Shown: positions 31,423 through 42,697 of the stretch, piece by piece
Position numbering within the stretch: position 1 is the first letter of the stretch
Layout: each line of letters begins with the position of its first letter
Origin: Oricola thermophila
GTDB taxonomy: Bacteria > Pseudomonadota > Alphaproteobacteria > Rhizobiales > Rhizobiaceae
Direction: 5' to 3'
DNA: 64,000 nt
Assembly: GCF_013358405.1 (NCBI RefSeq)
Contig: NZ_CP054836.1
Location: 682,001-746,000, forward strand
Notes under the pieces: generated by a model
Database searches by the model: none
Seen by the model: only the letters and a program-made list of their open reading frames with translations
What the model was told of the DNA's origin: nothing
Made by a program: the position numbers and the translations under genes

Positions 31423-31623
31423 ATGACCGACGATTCAGCAAGGAACCGGTGGAAGCGCGATGCGGAGGCCTTCTACGAGGCGCTCGTGGAGGCGCACGAG
31501 GGGCTGACCCTCGAGCAGTGCGTCCGCATGGATGCCCTGCTGATCATGATCCTGGCAGAGAAGATCGGCGATCCCGACGTGCTGAAGGCCGCTCTCGCAG
31601 CCGCGCGCAGGGGCGCGAAATAG
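31423..31623 (+). CDS. Small conserved protein, DUF2783-like
   Basis: A 66-residue, mostly helical protein without signal or membrane segment. The core LTLEQCVRMDALLIMILAEK followed by IGDPDVLKAALAAAR resembles the DUF2783 family, small proteins of unknown role often found near oxygenase genes in Proteobacteria. That link rests on memory of the family and should be searched. The start at 31423 has GGGAGGGGC upstream. It follows the tetR gene by 58 bases and may share its transcript. Confidence 0.65.
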   Translation: MTDDSARNRWKRDAEAFYEALVEAHEGLTLEQCVRMDALLIMILAEKIGDPDVLKAALAAARRGAK

Positions 31624-31825
31624 CCCGGCCGCCTGCCTGTCCCGAAAAGGCTAAAAAATGGGCAGTTTCAGGCGCCGCCTACAAAATATGCATAATTCCG
31701 GCTCCTTGCCGCTTTGACGTGCATGGGCAGCATTTATTCCGATTTCCGAATATTGGTTTAGATTGCGTGCGTAATAGCCTGATTGAAAACAACTAATCCA
31801 ATCCGGTTCCCCGGGGTTTCCTCGG

Positions 31826-31842
31826 TTGGCACGGCGATTGCT
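31826..31842 (+). promoter_or_regulatory. Sigma-54 (RpoN) promoter of the urt operon
   Basis: TTGGCACGGCGATTGCT matches the -24/-12 consensus TGGCAC-N5-TTGCW exactly, with GG and GC 12 bases apart, 35 bases before the urtA start. The 253-base upstream gap is AT-rich around 31670-31790, leaving room for NtrC sites; I could not pick out a clear TGCACC-type NtrC box. Confidence 0.85.
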
Positions 31843-31876
31843 GCTCCCCCAGCGTCACCAACGTGAGGAACCACCG

Positions 31877-33169
31877 ATGAAACCCATTCGCAACACAATA
31901 GCGGGCATCGCTGCCGGCGCCGCAATGACGGCGAGCGCGCTGATGTCCCCGGCACAGGCGCAGGAAGAAACGATCAAGATCGGCGTCCTGCACTCCCTGT
32001 CCGGCACGATGGCCATCTCGGAGACGACGCTCAAGGATGTCATGCTCATGCTCATCGACGAGCAGAACAAGAAGGGTGGCGTTCTCGGCAAGAAACTCGA
32101 GGCCGTTGTCGTCGACCCGGCTTCCGACTGGCCGCTCTTTGCCGAAAAGGCGCGCGAGCTGATAACCGGCGACGGTGTCGATGTCGTGTTCGGCTGCTGG
32201 ACCTCGGTGTCCCGCAAGTCGGTCCTGCCCGTCTTCGAGGAGCTGAACTCGATCCTCTTCTATCCCGTCCAGTACGAGGGCGAGGAGAGCCAGCGCAACG
32301 TCTTCTACACCGGCGCCGCGCCGAACCAGCAGGCCATACCCGCCGTCGACTACCTCATGAACGAGGAAGGCGTCGAGCGCTGGGTCCTGGCCGGCACCGA
32401 CTACGTCTATCCGCGCACGACCAACAAGATCCTCGAAGCCTATCTCAAGGACAAGGGCGTTGCCGAGGAAGACATCATGATCAACTACACGCCGTTCGGT
32501 CATTCAGACTGGCAGACGATCGTGGCAGACATCAAGGCCTTCGGCTCGGCGGGCAAGAAGACCGCCGTGGTCTCGACCATCAACGGCGACGCCAACGTTC
32601 CGTTCTACAAGGAACTGGGCAACCAGGGCATCGAGGCTTCCGACATCCCGGTCGTCGCCTTCTCGGTCGGCGAGGAAGAGCTTGCCGGTCTCGACACCAC
32701 GCCGCTGGTCGGCCATCTCGCCGCCTGGAACTACTTCCAGTCCGTCGAGACCGAGGCCAATGCCGAGTTCATCGCCGCCTGGAAGGCGCGCATGGGCGAG
32801 GACCGCGTGACCAACGACCCGATGGAAGCCCACTATATCGGCTTCAACATGTGGGTTAAGGCGGTCGAGAAGGCCGGCACCACCGATCCCGACGCCGTCA
32901 TCGACGCGCTGCCGGGCATCGAGGCGCCGAACCTGACCGGCGGCATCTCCACCATGCTGCCAAACCACCACATCACCAAGCCGGTGCTGATCGGCGAGAT
33001 CCAGGACGACGGCCAGTTCGAGGTCGTGTGGGAGACCGAGGATCTCGTGCCGGGCGATGCCTGGTCCGACTTCCTGCCGGAATCCAAGCCGCTCAAGTCC
33101 GACTGGGTCGACCTGAAATGCGGCAACTACAACACCGAGACCGAAGAGTGCCTGGGGTCCGCCTCCTGA
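31877..33169 (+). CDS. urtA: Urea ABC transporter substrate-binding protein
   Basis: Periplasmic urea receptor of the UrtABCDE importer, 430 residues. It has a signal peptide (MKPIRNTIAGIAAGAAMTAS, cut near AQA) and the UrtA-type opening IKIGVLHSLSGTMAISETTL followed by VDPASDWPLFAEKARELI. UrtA belongs to the leucine-binding Peripla_BP_5 group. The start at 31877 has GAGGAA upstream. It is read from the sigma-54 promoter, so it is probably induced by nitrogen shortage. Confidence 0.95.
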   Translation: MKPIRNTIAGIAAGAAMTASALMSPAQAQEETIKIGVLHSLSGTMAISETTLKDVMLMLIDEQNKKGGVLGKKLEAVVVDPASDWPLFAEKARELITGDGVDVVFGCWTSVSRKSVLPVFEELNSILFYPVQYEGEESQRNVFYTGAAPNQQAIPAVDYLMNEEGVERWVLAGTDYVYPRTTNKILEAYLKDKGVAEEDIMINYTPFGHSDWQTIVADIKAFGSAGKKTAVVSTINGDANVPFYKELGNQGIEASDIPVVAFSVGEEELAGLDTTPLVGHLAAWNYFQSVETEANAEFIAAWKARMGEDRVTNDPMEAHYIGFNMWVKAVEKAGTTDPDAVIDALPGIEAPNLTGGISTMLPNHHITKPVLIGEIQDDGQFEVVWETEDLVPGDAWSDFLPESKPLKSDWVDLKCGNYNTETEECLGSAS

Positions 33170-33182
33170 CACCCTGGAATCC

Positions 33183-33208
33183 GGGGAAGCCGGCTTGCCG
33201 GCTTCCCC
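33183..33208 (+). promoter_or_regulatory. Stem-loop between urtA and urtB
   Basis: A perfect 12-base stem GGGGAAGCCGGC / GCCGGCTTCCCC with a TT centre, 13 bases after the urtA stop. There is no T tract. It probably stabilises urtA message or attenuates transcription into urtB. Confidence 0.7.
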
Positions 33209-33248
33209 TCGCTCCGAACTCCCACCCGGAAAGATTTTTGACCAGGCC

Positions 33249-34847
33249 ATGCGGCTGATCCATCTCCTTACGGGCCTCCTGGCCCTCCTGCTGGCGGCGA
33301 GCGGTCCCGTCCATGCCGACGATGCGGCCCTGCGCGAGACGATCGCGAAATTCGCCGAAGCGAAGAAGTTCAAGGACACCGAGGCGATCGTCGAGGAAAT
33401 TGCCGGGCTCGGCGATCCCGCCGCCGCGCCTGCGCTCGATGCCCTGTCCCGGGGGCTCCTGCAGGTGCGCGAGAGCGACGGCGCGGTCTTCGTCGTGCGC
33501 GGTTCCGACCTGCTCGATCCCGTTTCGCTGGAACCTGCCGGCATTGCCGGTGAAGGGCTGCGCAAGGTGAAGATCAAGAATTCGATCCGCCGCCAGATCG
33601 CGGACGCGATTTCCGGCCTGACGCTGAGGGCGAATGATCCCGCCGTGCGCATGCAGGCCGCTGAAACCCTGTTTTCACGGCCCGATCCGGACATGATCGA
33701 AACCCTTGATGCGGTGATCGCCGGGGAGGCCGTGGCCGACGTCCGGACCGCCTTTGTCGAAGCCCGTGCCGCCGCCGTGCTGCAATCGGATTTGCCGGAG
33801 GCCGACAGGCTGGAAGCCGTCGCCGTGCTGCGGGACCGCGGCGGACGTGACGTGCTCGCGGTGCTGGCCGCGGCCGCCGACGGCGAGGACGCGGTGGCGA
33901 AGGCCGCCGCAAGCGCCGTCGCCGCCGTGGAGAAGTCGCTCGCCTTCTGGTCCGCCGGCCAGAATGTCTGGTACGGCATCTCGCTCGGCTCCGTCCTTCT
34001 GCTCGCCGCCATCGGCCTCGCCATCACCTTCGGCGTGATGGGCGTCATCAACATGGCCCATGGCGAGATGGTGATGCTCGGCGCCTACACGACATTCGTG
34101 GTGCAGGAATTCATCCGCACCTCCGCGCCCGGCCTGTTCGACTGGTCGCTCGCCATCGCCCTGCCGCTCGCTTTCCTCGTCTCGGGCACGGCCGGTCTCG
34201 TGATGGAGCGCGGCATCATCCGCTACCTCTACGGACGGCCGCTGGAAACGCTGCTTGCGACCTGGGGTGTGTCGCTGATCCTCCAGCAGGCCGTCCGGTC
34301 CGTGTTCGGGCCGACCAACCGGGAAGTCGGCAACCCGTCATGGATGTCCGGCTCCTTCGAGGTCGGCGAGATGCTGATTACCACCAACCGGCTGTGGATC
34401 GTTGTCTTCTCCCTGGTCGTCTTCGCCATACTGCTGGTTGTGCTCAAGCGCACCCGCTTCGGCCTGCAGATGCGCGCGGTGACGCAGAACCGGGCGATGG
34501 CCTCCTCCATGGGCATCGCCACGCCCTGGGTGGATGCCTTCACCTTCGCGCTCGGCTCGGGCATTGCCGGCATTGCGGGCGTGGCGCTCAGCCAGATCGA
34601 CAATGTCTCGCCCAATCTCGGACAGGGCTACATCATCGACTCCTTCATGGTCGTCGTGTTCGGGGGCGTCGGCAATCTGTGGGGCACCCTGGTCGGGGCA
34701 CTGACGCTCGGCGTCGCCAACAAGTTTCTCGAGCCCTATGCCGGGGCGGTGCTGGCGAAGATACTGATCCTCGTCTTCATCATCCTGTTCATCCAGAAAC
34801 GCCCGCGCGGCCTGTTCGCGCTCAAGGGGAGGTCGGTCGAGGCATGA
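33249..34847 (+). CDS. urtB: Urea ABC transporter permease UrtB
   Basis: A 532-residue membrane protein with a signal-like first segment (MRLIHLLTGLLALLLAASGP), a long periplasmic helical domain (about 25-235) and a LivH-type permease core (about 240-532) with GISLGSVLLLAAIGLAITFG and NMAHGEMVMLGAYTTF. The large N-terminal domain is normal for UrtB and sets it apart from LivH. The start at 33249 is chosen for the signal sequence. It overlaps urtC by four bases. Confidence 0.93.
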   Translation: MRLIHLLTGLLALLLAASGPVHADDAALRETIAKFAEAKKFKDTEAIVEEIAGLGDPAAAPALDALSRGLLQVRESDGAVFVVRGSDLLDPVSLEPAGIAGEGLRKVKIKNSIRRQIADAISGLTLRANDPAVRMQAAETLFSRPDPDMIETLDAVIAGEAVADVRTAFVEARAAAVLQSDLPEADRLEAVAVLRDRGGRDVLAVLAAAADGEDAVAKAAASAVAAVEKSLAFWSAGQNVWYGISLGSVLLLAAIGLAITFGVMGVINMAHGEMVMLGAYTTFVVQEFIRTSAPGLFDWSLAIALPLAFLVSGTAGLVMERGIIRYLYGRPLETLLATWGVSLILQQAVRSVFGPTNREVGNPSWMSGSFEVGEMLITTNRLWIVVFSLVVFAILLVVLKRTRFGLQMRAVTQNRAMASSMGIATPWVDAFTFALGSGIAGIAGVALSQIDNVSPNLGQGYIIDSFMVVVFGGVGNLWGTLVGALTLGVANKFLEPYAGAVLAKILILVFIILFIQKRPRGLFALKGRSVEA

Positions 34848-35997
34848 TCACCGGTTTCCTTTTCCGCGCGCTCGATCGCAAGGCCATCTGGGTGGCGCTG
34901 GCGCTGCTCGCCGTCGCCGTCCTCGTCCCGCTGTCGAACCTGGTGCTGCCGGTTTCGCATCCGCTGCACGTGCCGACGCACATCATGGCGCTCGCCGGCA
35001 AGTATCTCACCTACGCCATGCTGGCGCTGGCGCTCGATCTCGTCTGGGGCTATTGCGGCATCCTCTCGCTCGGCCACGGCGCCTTTTTCGCGCTCGGCGG
35101 CTATGCCATGGGCATGTACCTTATGCGCCAGATCGGCACGCGCGGCGTCTACGGCCACCCGGTCCTGCCGGATTTCATGGTGTTCCTGAACTGGAAGGAG
35201 CTGCCCTGGTACTGGTACGGCTTCGACCAGTTCTGGTTCGCCGCGCTGATGGTGCTGCTGGTGCCCGGCGCGCTCGCCTTCGTCTTCGGCTGGTTCGCCT
35301 TCCGCAGCCGTGTCTCCGGCGTCTACCTGTCGATCATCACCCAGGCGCTGACCTACGCGCTGCTGCTCGCCTTCTTCCGCAACGAGATGGGCTTCGGCGG
35401 AAACAACGGCCTGACGGACTTCAAGGACATTCTCGGCCATTCCGTGCAGGCGCAGGAGACCCGCGCCGCGCTGTTCGCCGCCACGGCGATCGCGCTCGCC
35501 ATCGCCTTCGTCATCTGCTCTGGCATCGTCAATTCGCGCTTCGGCAAGGTGCTGGTCTGCGTGCGCGATGCCGAGAGCCGCACCCGCTTCATCGGCTACC
35601 GGGTCGAGCACATCAAGCTATTCGCCTTCGTCGTCTCGGCGATGATGGCGGGCGTCGCCGGTGCGCTCTACGTGCCGCAGGTCGGCATCATCAATCCCGG
35701 CGAATTCGCCCCGGCCAATTCCATCGAGGTGGTGATCTGGACGGCCGTCGGCGGGCGCGGCACGCTGGTCGGACCGATCATCGGCGCCATCGCCGTCAAT
35801 GGCGGCAAGAGCTACTTCACCGCCGCCTTCCCGGAAATCTGGCTGTTCGCGCTGGGCGCGCTGTTCGTCGCAACGACGCTGTTCCTGCCGAAGGGTATCG
35901 TCGGGCTGTTTTCCGCCGGTTTCACGCGGCTGCGCGCGCGCCGGAAGGAGGCCGACCGGATCGAGGAAACCCTTCCGGCCGAAGTGGAGGCTGCCGA

Positions 35998-36001
<4 letters not shown>
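34844..36001 (+). CDS. urtC: Urea ABC transporter permease UrtC
   Basis: A LivM-type permease of 385 residues, partner of UrtB in the urea pore. Membrane segments include AIWVALALLAVAVLVPLSNL and TYAMLALALDLVWGYCGILS, with the family sequence LSLGHGAFFALGGYAMGMYL. Both its start and its end overlap the neighbours in ATGA, so urtB-urtC-urtD are tightly coupled. Confidence 0.94.
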
Positions 36002-36750
<749 letters not shown>

Positions 36751-36853
36751 CCGGAATGATCGTTCATACCATCCGGCGGGGGCCGGGCGAAGTCGTCGGC
36801 AGGGCATGTGCCGGCGGCTTCGCGACCGAATTCCTTTGGGAGGCAGTCTCGTC

Positions 36854-37552
36854 ATGACCGCGTTGACCGTTTCCGATGTCGACCTGTTCTACGGCGCAGC
36901 GCAGGCGCTGCGCGGCGTATCGGCGAGGGCCGAGTCCGGAAAGATCACCTGCATCCTCGGGCGCAACGGCGTCGGAAAGTCGTCGCTGCTGCGGGCGGTG
37001 ACCGGGCACCTGCCGATCCGCAAGGGCGAGATCGCGCTGGACGGCGAGGCGCTTGCGGGCGCGCCGCATGCGCGGGCGGGCAGGGGGCTTGCCTATGTCC
37101 CCCAGGGCCGCGAGATCTTCCCGCTCCTGACCGTGAAGGAAAACCTCGAGACCGGCTATGCGCGGCTGCCGCGAAAGGAGCGCACCGTGCCGGAAGACGT
37201 GTTCGAGCTGTTCCCGGTGCTGAAATCCATGCTGTCGCGGCGCGGCGGCGACCTGTCGGGCGGCCAGCAGCAGCAACTCGCCATCGGCCGCGCGCTGGTC
37301 ACGCGGCCCCGCGTTCTCGTCCTCGACGAGCCGACCGAGGGCATCCAGCCCTCGATCATCAAGGATATCGGTCGCGCGCTGCAATATCTGCGCGACGAGA
37401 AGGGCATTTCCATCCTGCTGGTCGAGCAGTATCTCGATTTCTGCCGCGAGCTTGCCGACAGGGTTTACATCATGGATCGTGGCGAGATCGTGCACGAGGG
37501 GTCTGCCGAAAGCCTCGACGACCCGGCCGTGCGGAAGCACCTGACGGTGTAG
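36854..37552 (+). CDS. urtE: Urea ABC transporter ATP-binding protein UrtE
   Basis: A LivF-type ATPase, 232 residues: Walker A GRNGVGKSS, signature LSGGQQQQLAIGRAL, Walker B VLVLDEPTEGIQPS, H-loop LLVEQYLDF. It pairs with UrtD. The ATG at 36854 has GGGAGG upstream; the 103-base gap after urtD has no obvious promoter. No urease gene follows within the window, so urea hydrolysis must be encoded elsewhere. Confidence 0.94.
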   Translation: MTALTVSDVDLFYGAAQALRGVSARAESGKITCILGRNGVGKSSLLRAVTGHLPIRKGEIALDGEALAGAPHARAGRGLAYVPQGREIFPLLTVKENLETGYARLPRKERTVPEDVFELFPVLKSMLSRRGGDLSGGQQQQLAIGRALVTRPRVLVLDEPTEGIQPSIIKDIGRALQYLRDEKGISILLVEQYLDFCRELADRVYIMDRGEIVHEGSAESLDDPAVRKHLTV

Positions 37553-37741
37553 GCGGGCACGTTTTCGTTCCCGTGCGTTGGACATGGTTGTTTCCATGAA
37601 TTTTCAGAAAAAGTCATCAGGTGATTGAAATCCCAAGAAAACGCCTTCGCTTTTCCCGCGGGTGACGGCCGGGTTTGTCCACCGTTCCCGCCACGCATCT
37701 ATCCTTGTTCCGGCCGCATGGTGCGGCTTGGGAGACGGACG

Positions 37742-38866
37742 ATGCAGTTCGACTGGGCACTGGCGATGGAGAGAAACCGCAGGGACCTGCAGCGCATCCT
37801 GCGCGAGCTCTTCGCGCTCGCCGGGCTGGATTTCGGGACGGCACCCGCGCCGACCGGTTCCACTGCCGCCCCCGAGGCCGCCGCCGGCTCGTTCGCCCTT
37901 CCGTCGGTCCTCCCGGCGACCCTGCCGCGCTACGCCGTTCTCCACATCCGCCGCATCCTGCGCTCCGCCGAGGCCGCGGTGCGAAGGCTGATCGTGATTG
38001 CCGCGCGGGACATCGAGGTCCGGATCCGCCATGCGCCTGCCTTGAAGCGGAAGGGCGGTGAGGAGCCGGTCGCCGCGCCAGCGGCGAGCCGACGATCCAG
38101 TGAATCGTCGGCAGGCTCCGAACGCCGGGGAGCTGCGGTACGCAGCGGGGTCCCCGGCCGCCGAGTCGCCGCGCCAGCGGCGATCCGACGATCCGGCGAA
38201 GCGCCGGCAGGATCCGAACGGGCGGGAGGTGCCGGAGGCAGCGGACCCCGCCCCGGCCATGGAGCCACCCCCGTCACCGTCACCATCCGCCCCGAGCCGC
38301 CGCTGCCGGAAAAACCGCTTTCCGGTGCCCCGCAGCTCGTCCGCGTGCCGGTGAACCTTGGGCTGGCCAATCTCCGCATCATCCCCGACCCCGAACCGGA
38401 GGAAGAGGAGGACGCGGACGGGCCGGTGCCGCTGGGCACCATCCCGGCCTTTTCCCTCATCGACCCGCGCAAGCGCTTCGATTTCACCCGTCCCCGCCGC
38501 CGCTACGGCAGATCCCGTCCGCGCATCCGCCTGCTGGGGGACAACCCGTTTCCGGTCTACATTCGCCACCCGCCATCGCCGGAACCCGACCTGCGCCTGC
38601 CGGGCGATGCCGTTCCCGCCGTCACCCTGCTGCGCCGCCTGGTCTCGGCGCGCATGGCGCTGGACAACATCGACCGCGAGGCCCGGCGCCTTGCCCGTCA
38701 CGAGGCGCGCCGCCGCCACCGTCCCATAGACAGCCGGAAGGTCATCTACACCGCCATGCGCCCCGGCCCGCCGCCGGGATACCGCAAGCGAAACGTCCAC
38801 GACATCGACGAGGTCCTGAAGGAATGCCAGCGCCTCGCCTTCTGGGCCACGAAGGACGACCCGTAG
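37742..38866 (+). CDS. Unrecognised 374-residue protein with repeat-derived linker
   Basis: I do not recognise this protein. Residues about 1-100 are helical (LAMERNRRDLQRILRELFAL; VLHIRRILRSAEAAVRRLIV). Residues about 108-175 are a low-complexity Ala/Ser/Arg/Gly linker coded by repeated palindromic DNA. Residues about 180-374 are basic and Pro-rich, with an acidic patch (DPEPEEEEDADG) and a conserved-looking end (YRKRNVHDIDEVLKECQRLA). There is no signal peptide or membrane segment. The start at 37742 has GGGAGACGG upstream. Three frames are open in the linker, but codon pattern and flanks support this one. Confidence 0.72.
   Translation: MQFDWALAMERNRRDLQRILRELFALAGLDFGTAPAPTGSTAAPEAAAGSFALPSVLPATLPRYAVLHIRRILRSAEAAVRRLIVIAARDIEVRIRHAPALKRKGGEEPVAAPAASRRSSESSAGSERRGAAVRSGVPGRRVAAPAAIRRSGEAPAGSERAGGAGGSGPRPGHGATPVTVTIRPEPPLPEKPLSGAPQLVRVPVNLGLANLRIIPDPEPEEEEDADGPVPLGTIPAFSLIDPRKRFDFTRPRRRYGRSRPRIRLLGDNPFPVYIRHPPSPEPDLRLPGDAVPAVTLLRRLVSARMALDNIDREARRLARHEARRRHRPIDSRKVIYTAMRPGPPPGYRKRNVHDIDEVLKECQRLAFWATKDDP
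38071..38220. repeat. Palindromic direct-repeat unit inside a coding region
   Basis: A 54-base unit occurs at 38071-38124 and again at 38167-38220, 96 bases apart (32 codons, so frame is kept). Copy 1 holds the hairpin CCGACGAT / ATCGTCGG, copy 2 CCGGCG / CGCCGG. Between them lies a nested hairpin at 38124-38158 with arms GCCGGGG / CCCCGGC and inner GCTGCG / CGCAGC. The copies differ just where each palindrome pairs. Confidence 0.75.
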
Positions 38867-38904
38867 CGAAACGAAAGGGGGAAATGTCGACCCGGCCTCC
38901 GATG

Positions 38905-38930
38905 GGACGCGCGGGCGACCGCGCGCGTCC
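38905..38930. terminator. Possible terminator hairpin after the 374-aa gene
   Basis: Perfect 9-base arms GGACGCGCG / CGCGCGTCC with an 8-base loop, 39 bases after the stop and before the copA promoter. No T tract follows, so factor-independent termination would be weak. Confidence 0.45.
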
Positions 38931-38966
38931 ATGCACCTGTTTCTGCCGCGATGCCGGCGTCTCCCC

Positions 38967-38997
38967 TTGACCTTCCAGTGACTGGAAGCCCTATCTG
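38967..38997 (+). promoter_or_regulatory. CueR-type copA promoter
   Basis: A -35 TTGACC and a -10-like TATCTG are 19 bases apart, the over-long spacer of MerR-controlled promoters. The spacer holds the dyad CTTCCAG-TGA-CTGGAAG (38972-38988), close to the CueR consensus ACCTTCC...GGAAGG. It lies 30 bases before copA. Confidence 0.88.
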
Positions 38998-39026
38998 CGG
39001 CCTGCCACGACTGGAAGGTTCGAGAA

Positions 39027-41387
<2,361 letters not shown>

Positions 41388-41398
41388 GGGAGGGCGCC

Positions 41399-41788
41399 AT
41401 GAACATCGGAACGGCTTCCGAGATGGCCGGCCTGCCGGCCAAGACGATCCGCTACTACGAGGAGATCGGGCTGGTCACGCCAACCCGGTCGGCGAACGGC
41501 TATCGCGACTATTCCGAGAGCGACGTGCACCGGCTGCGCTTCCTGCAGCGCTCGCGCAGCCTCGGCTTCACCATCGACGAGTGCCGGCACCTGCTGTCGC
41601 TCTATGACGACAAGAACCGGGCGAGCGCCGACGTCAAGGCGATGGCCCTGGAGAAGGTGGCGGAGATCGACCGCAAGATCGCCGAGCTGCAATCGCTGCG
41701 CGACACGCTGGCGAATCTCGCGCGGCACTGCCACGGCGACGACCGGCCGGACTGCCCGATCATCGACGATCTCGCGGGCGGTTCCTGA
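41399..41788 (+). CDS. cueR: CueR, MerR-family copper-responsive activator
   Basis: A 129-residue MerR regulator: N-terminal helix-turn-helix (MNIGTASEMAGLPAKTIRYY), a coiled-coil dimer helix (VAEIDRKIAELQSLRDTLA) and the C-terminal metal loop HCHGDDRPDCPII, whose two Cys at CueR-type spacing bind Cu(I). It would twist the long-spacer copA promoter at 38967 and so activate its own operon. Confidence 0.94.
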   Translation: MNIGTASEMAGLPAKTIRYYEEIGLVTPTRSANGYRDYSESDVHRLRFLQRSRSLGFTIDECRHLLSLYDDKNRASADVKAMALEKVAEIDRKIAELQSLRDTLANLARHCHGDDRPDCPIIDDLAGGS

Positions 41789-41896
41789 ATTCGTTCCACG
41801 CGGCTATATGGGTTCGCGAGCGACTCACGGACAGGGAGTGCGGCCCGGTCGTCGTGCCCGTCGCGCGCATTGTCCGGCCACAGGGAGAGGTGCGTC

Positions 41897-42586
41897 ATGA
41901 AACGTTCGACCGTCAACGAGATCATCCGGGAGAGCGAAGCCTTCATCCGGTCCTTCGGATACGTGCTGCCGCCTTTCGCCTACTGGTCGCCGGCGGAACT
42001 GAAGGCTCGCGTGGCGGATGACAGCGCGCGCATCCGCGATCACCGGCTGGGCTGGGACATCACCGATTACGGCCAGGGCCGCTTCGAGGAACTCGGCCTG
42101 TTCCTATTCACCGTGCGCAACGGCTCGCTCGCCAATGTCGAGCGGGGCCGGGGCATGCTCTATGCCGAGAAGATCATGATCTCCGGCGAGAACCAGATAT
42201 CGCCGATGCACCGGCACAACCTGAAGACCGAAGACATCATCAACAAGGGCGGGGGCACCCTGGTGCTGGAGCTCTTCAAGGCGGATGCCGACGGCTCCAT
42301 CAGCGAGGATGCGGAGGTCCGGGTGCTGACCGACGGGACGGTCCGGACCCTGCCGGCGGGCGGGCATCTGAAACTCGCGCCGGGGGAAAGCGTCACGCTG
42401 GAGCCCGATACATGGCATGCCTTCTGGGGCGAGGGCGGCAGCGTTCTGATCGGAGAGGTGTCCAACGTCAATGACGACCTGACCGACAACATCTTCCGGG
42501 AGCCGATCGGCCGCTTCTCCCGGATCGAGGAGGACGCGGAACCGCTCCATCTCCTCGTCTCCGACTACGATGCATGGCTGAAATGA
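41897..42586 (+). CDS. D-lyxose/D-mannose isomerase (cupin)
   Basis: A 229-residue cupin of the D-lyxose ketol-isomerase family (E. coli YdaE/EcSI type), which interconverts D-lyxose and D-xylulose and also mannose and fructose. Metal ligands are expected in SPMHRHNLKTEDIINKGGG and PDTWHAFWGEGG. The end FREPIGRFSRIEEDAEPLHL is typical of the family. The start at 41897 has AGGGAGAGG upstream. No sugar operon surrounds it; it stands between cueR and hemA with gaps of over 100 bases. Confidence 0.82.
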   Translation: MKRSTVNEIIRESEAFIRSFGYVLPPFAYWSPAELKARVADDSARIRDHRLGWDITDYGQGRFEELGLFLFTVRNGSLANVERGRGMLYAEKIMISGENQISPMHRHNLKTEDIINKGGGTLVLELFKADADGSISEDAEVRVLTDGTVRTLPAGGHLKLAPGESVTLEPDTWHAFWGEGGSVLIGEVSNVNDDLTDNIFREPIGRFSRIEEDAEPLHLLVSDYDAWLK

Positions 42587-42697
42587 CAATTCCGACCCTC
42601 GGCGGCATGGCCGCCTCGGGTTGCGGTGCAGCAACGAATGGCGGTTGACGGGAAGGGACCCGTATCGCATCTTGCCGCGATACATAGGGAAAACACT

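Noticed and set aside
31624..31800. An NtrC enhancer (TGCACC-N5-GGTGCA) upstream of urtA
   Set aside because: Only short fragments such as GTGCATGGGC are seen; no convincing dyad by eye.
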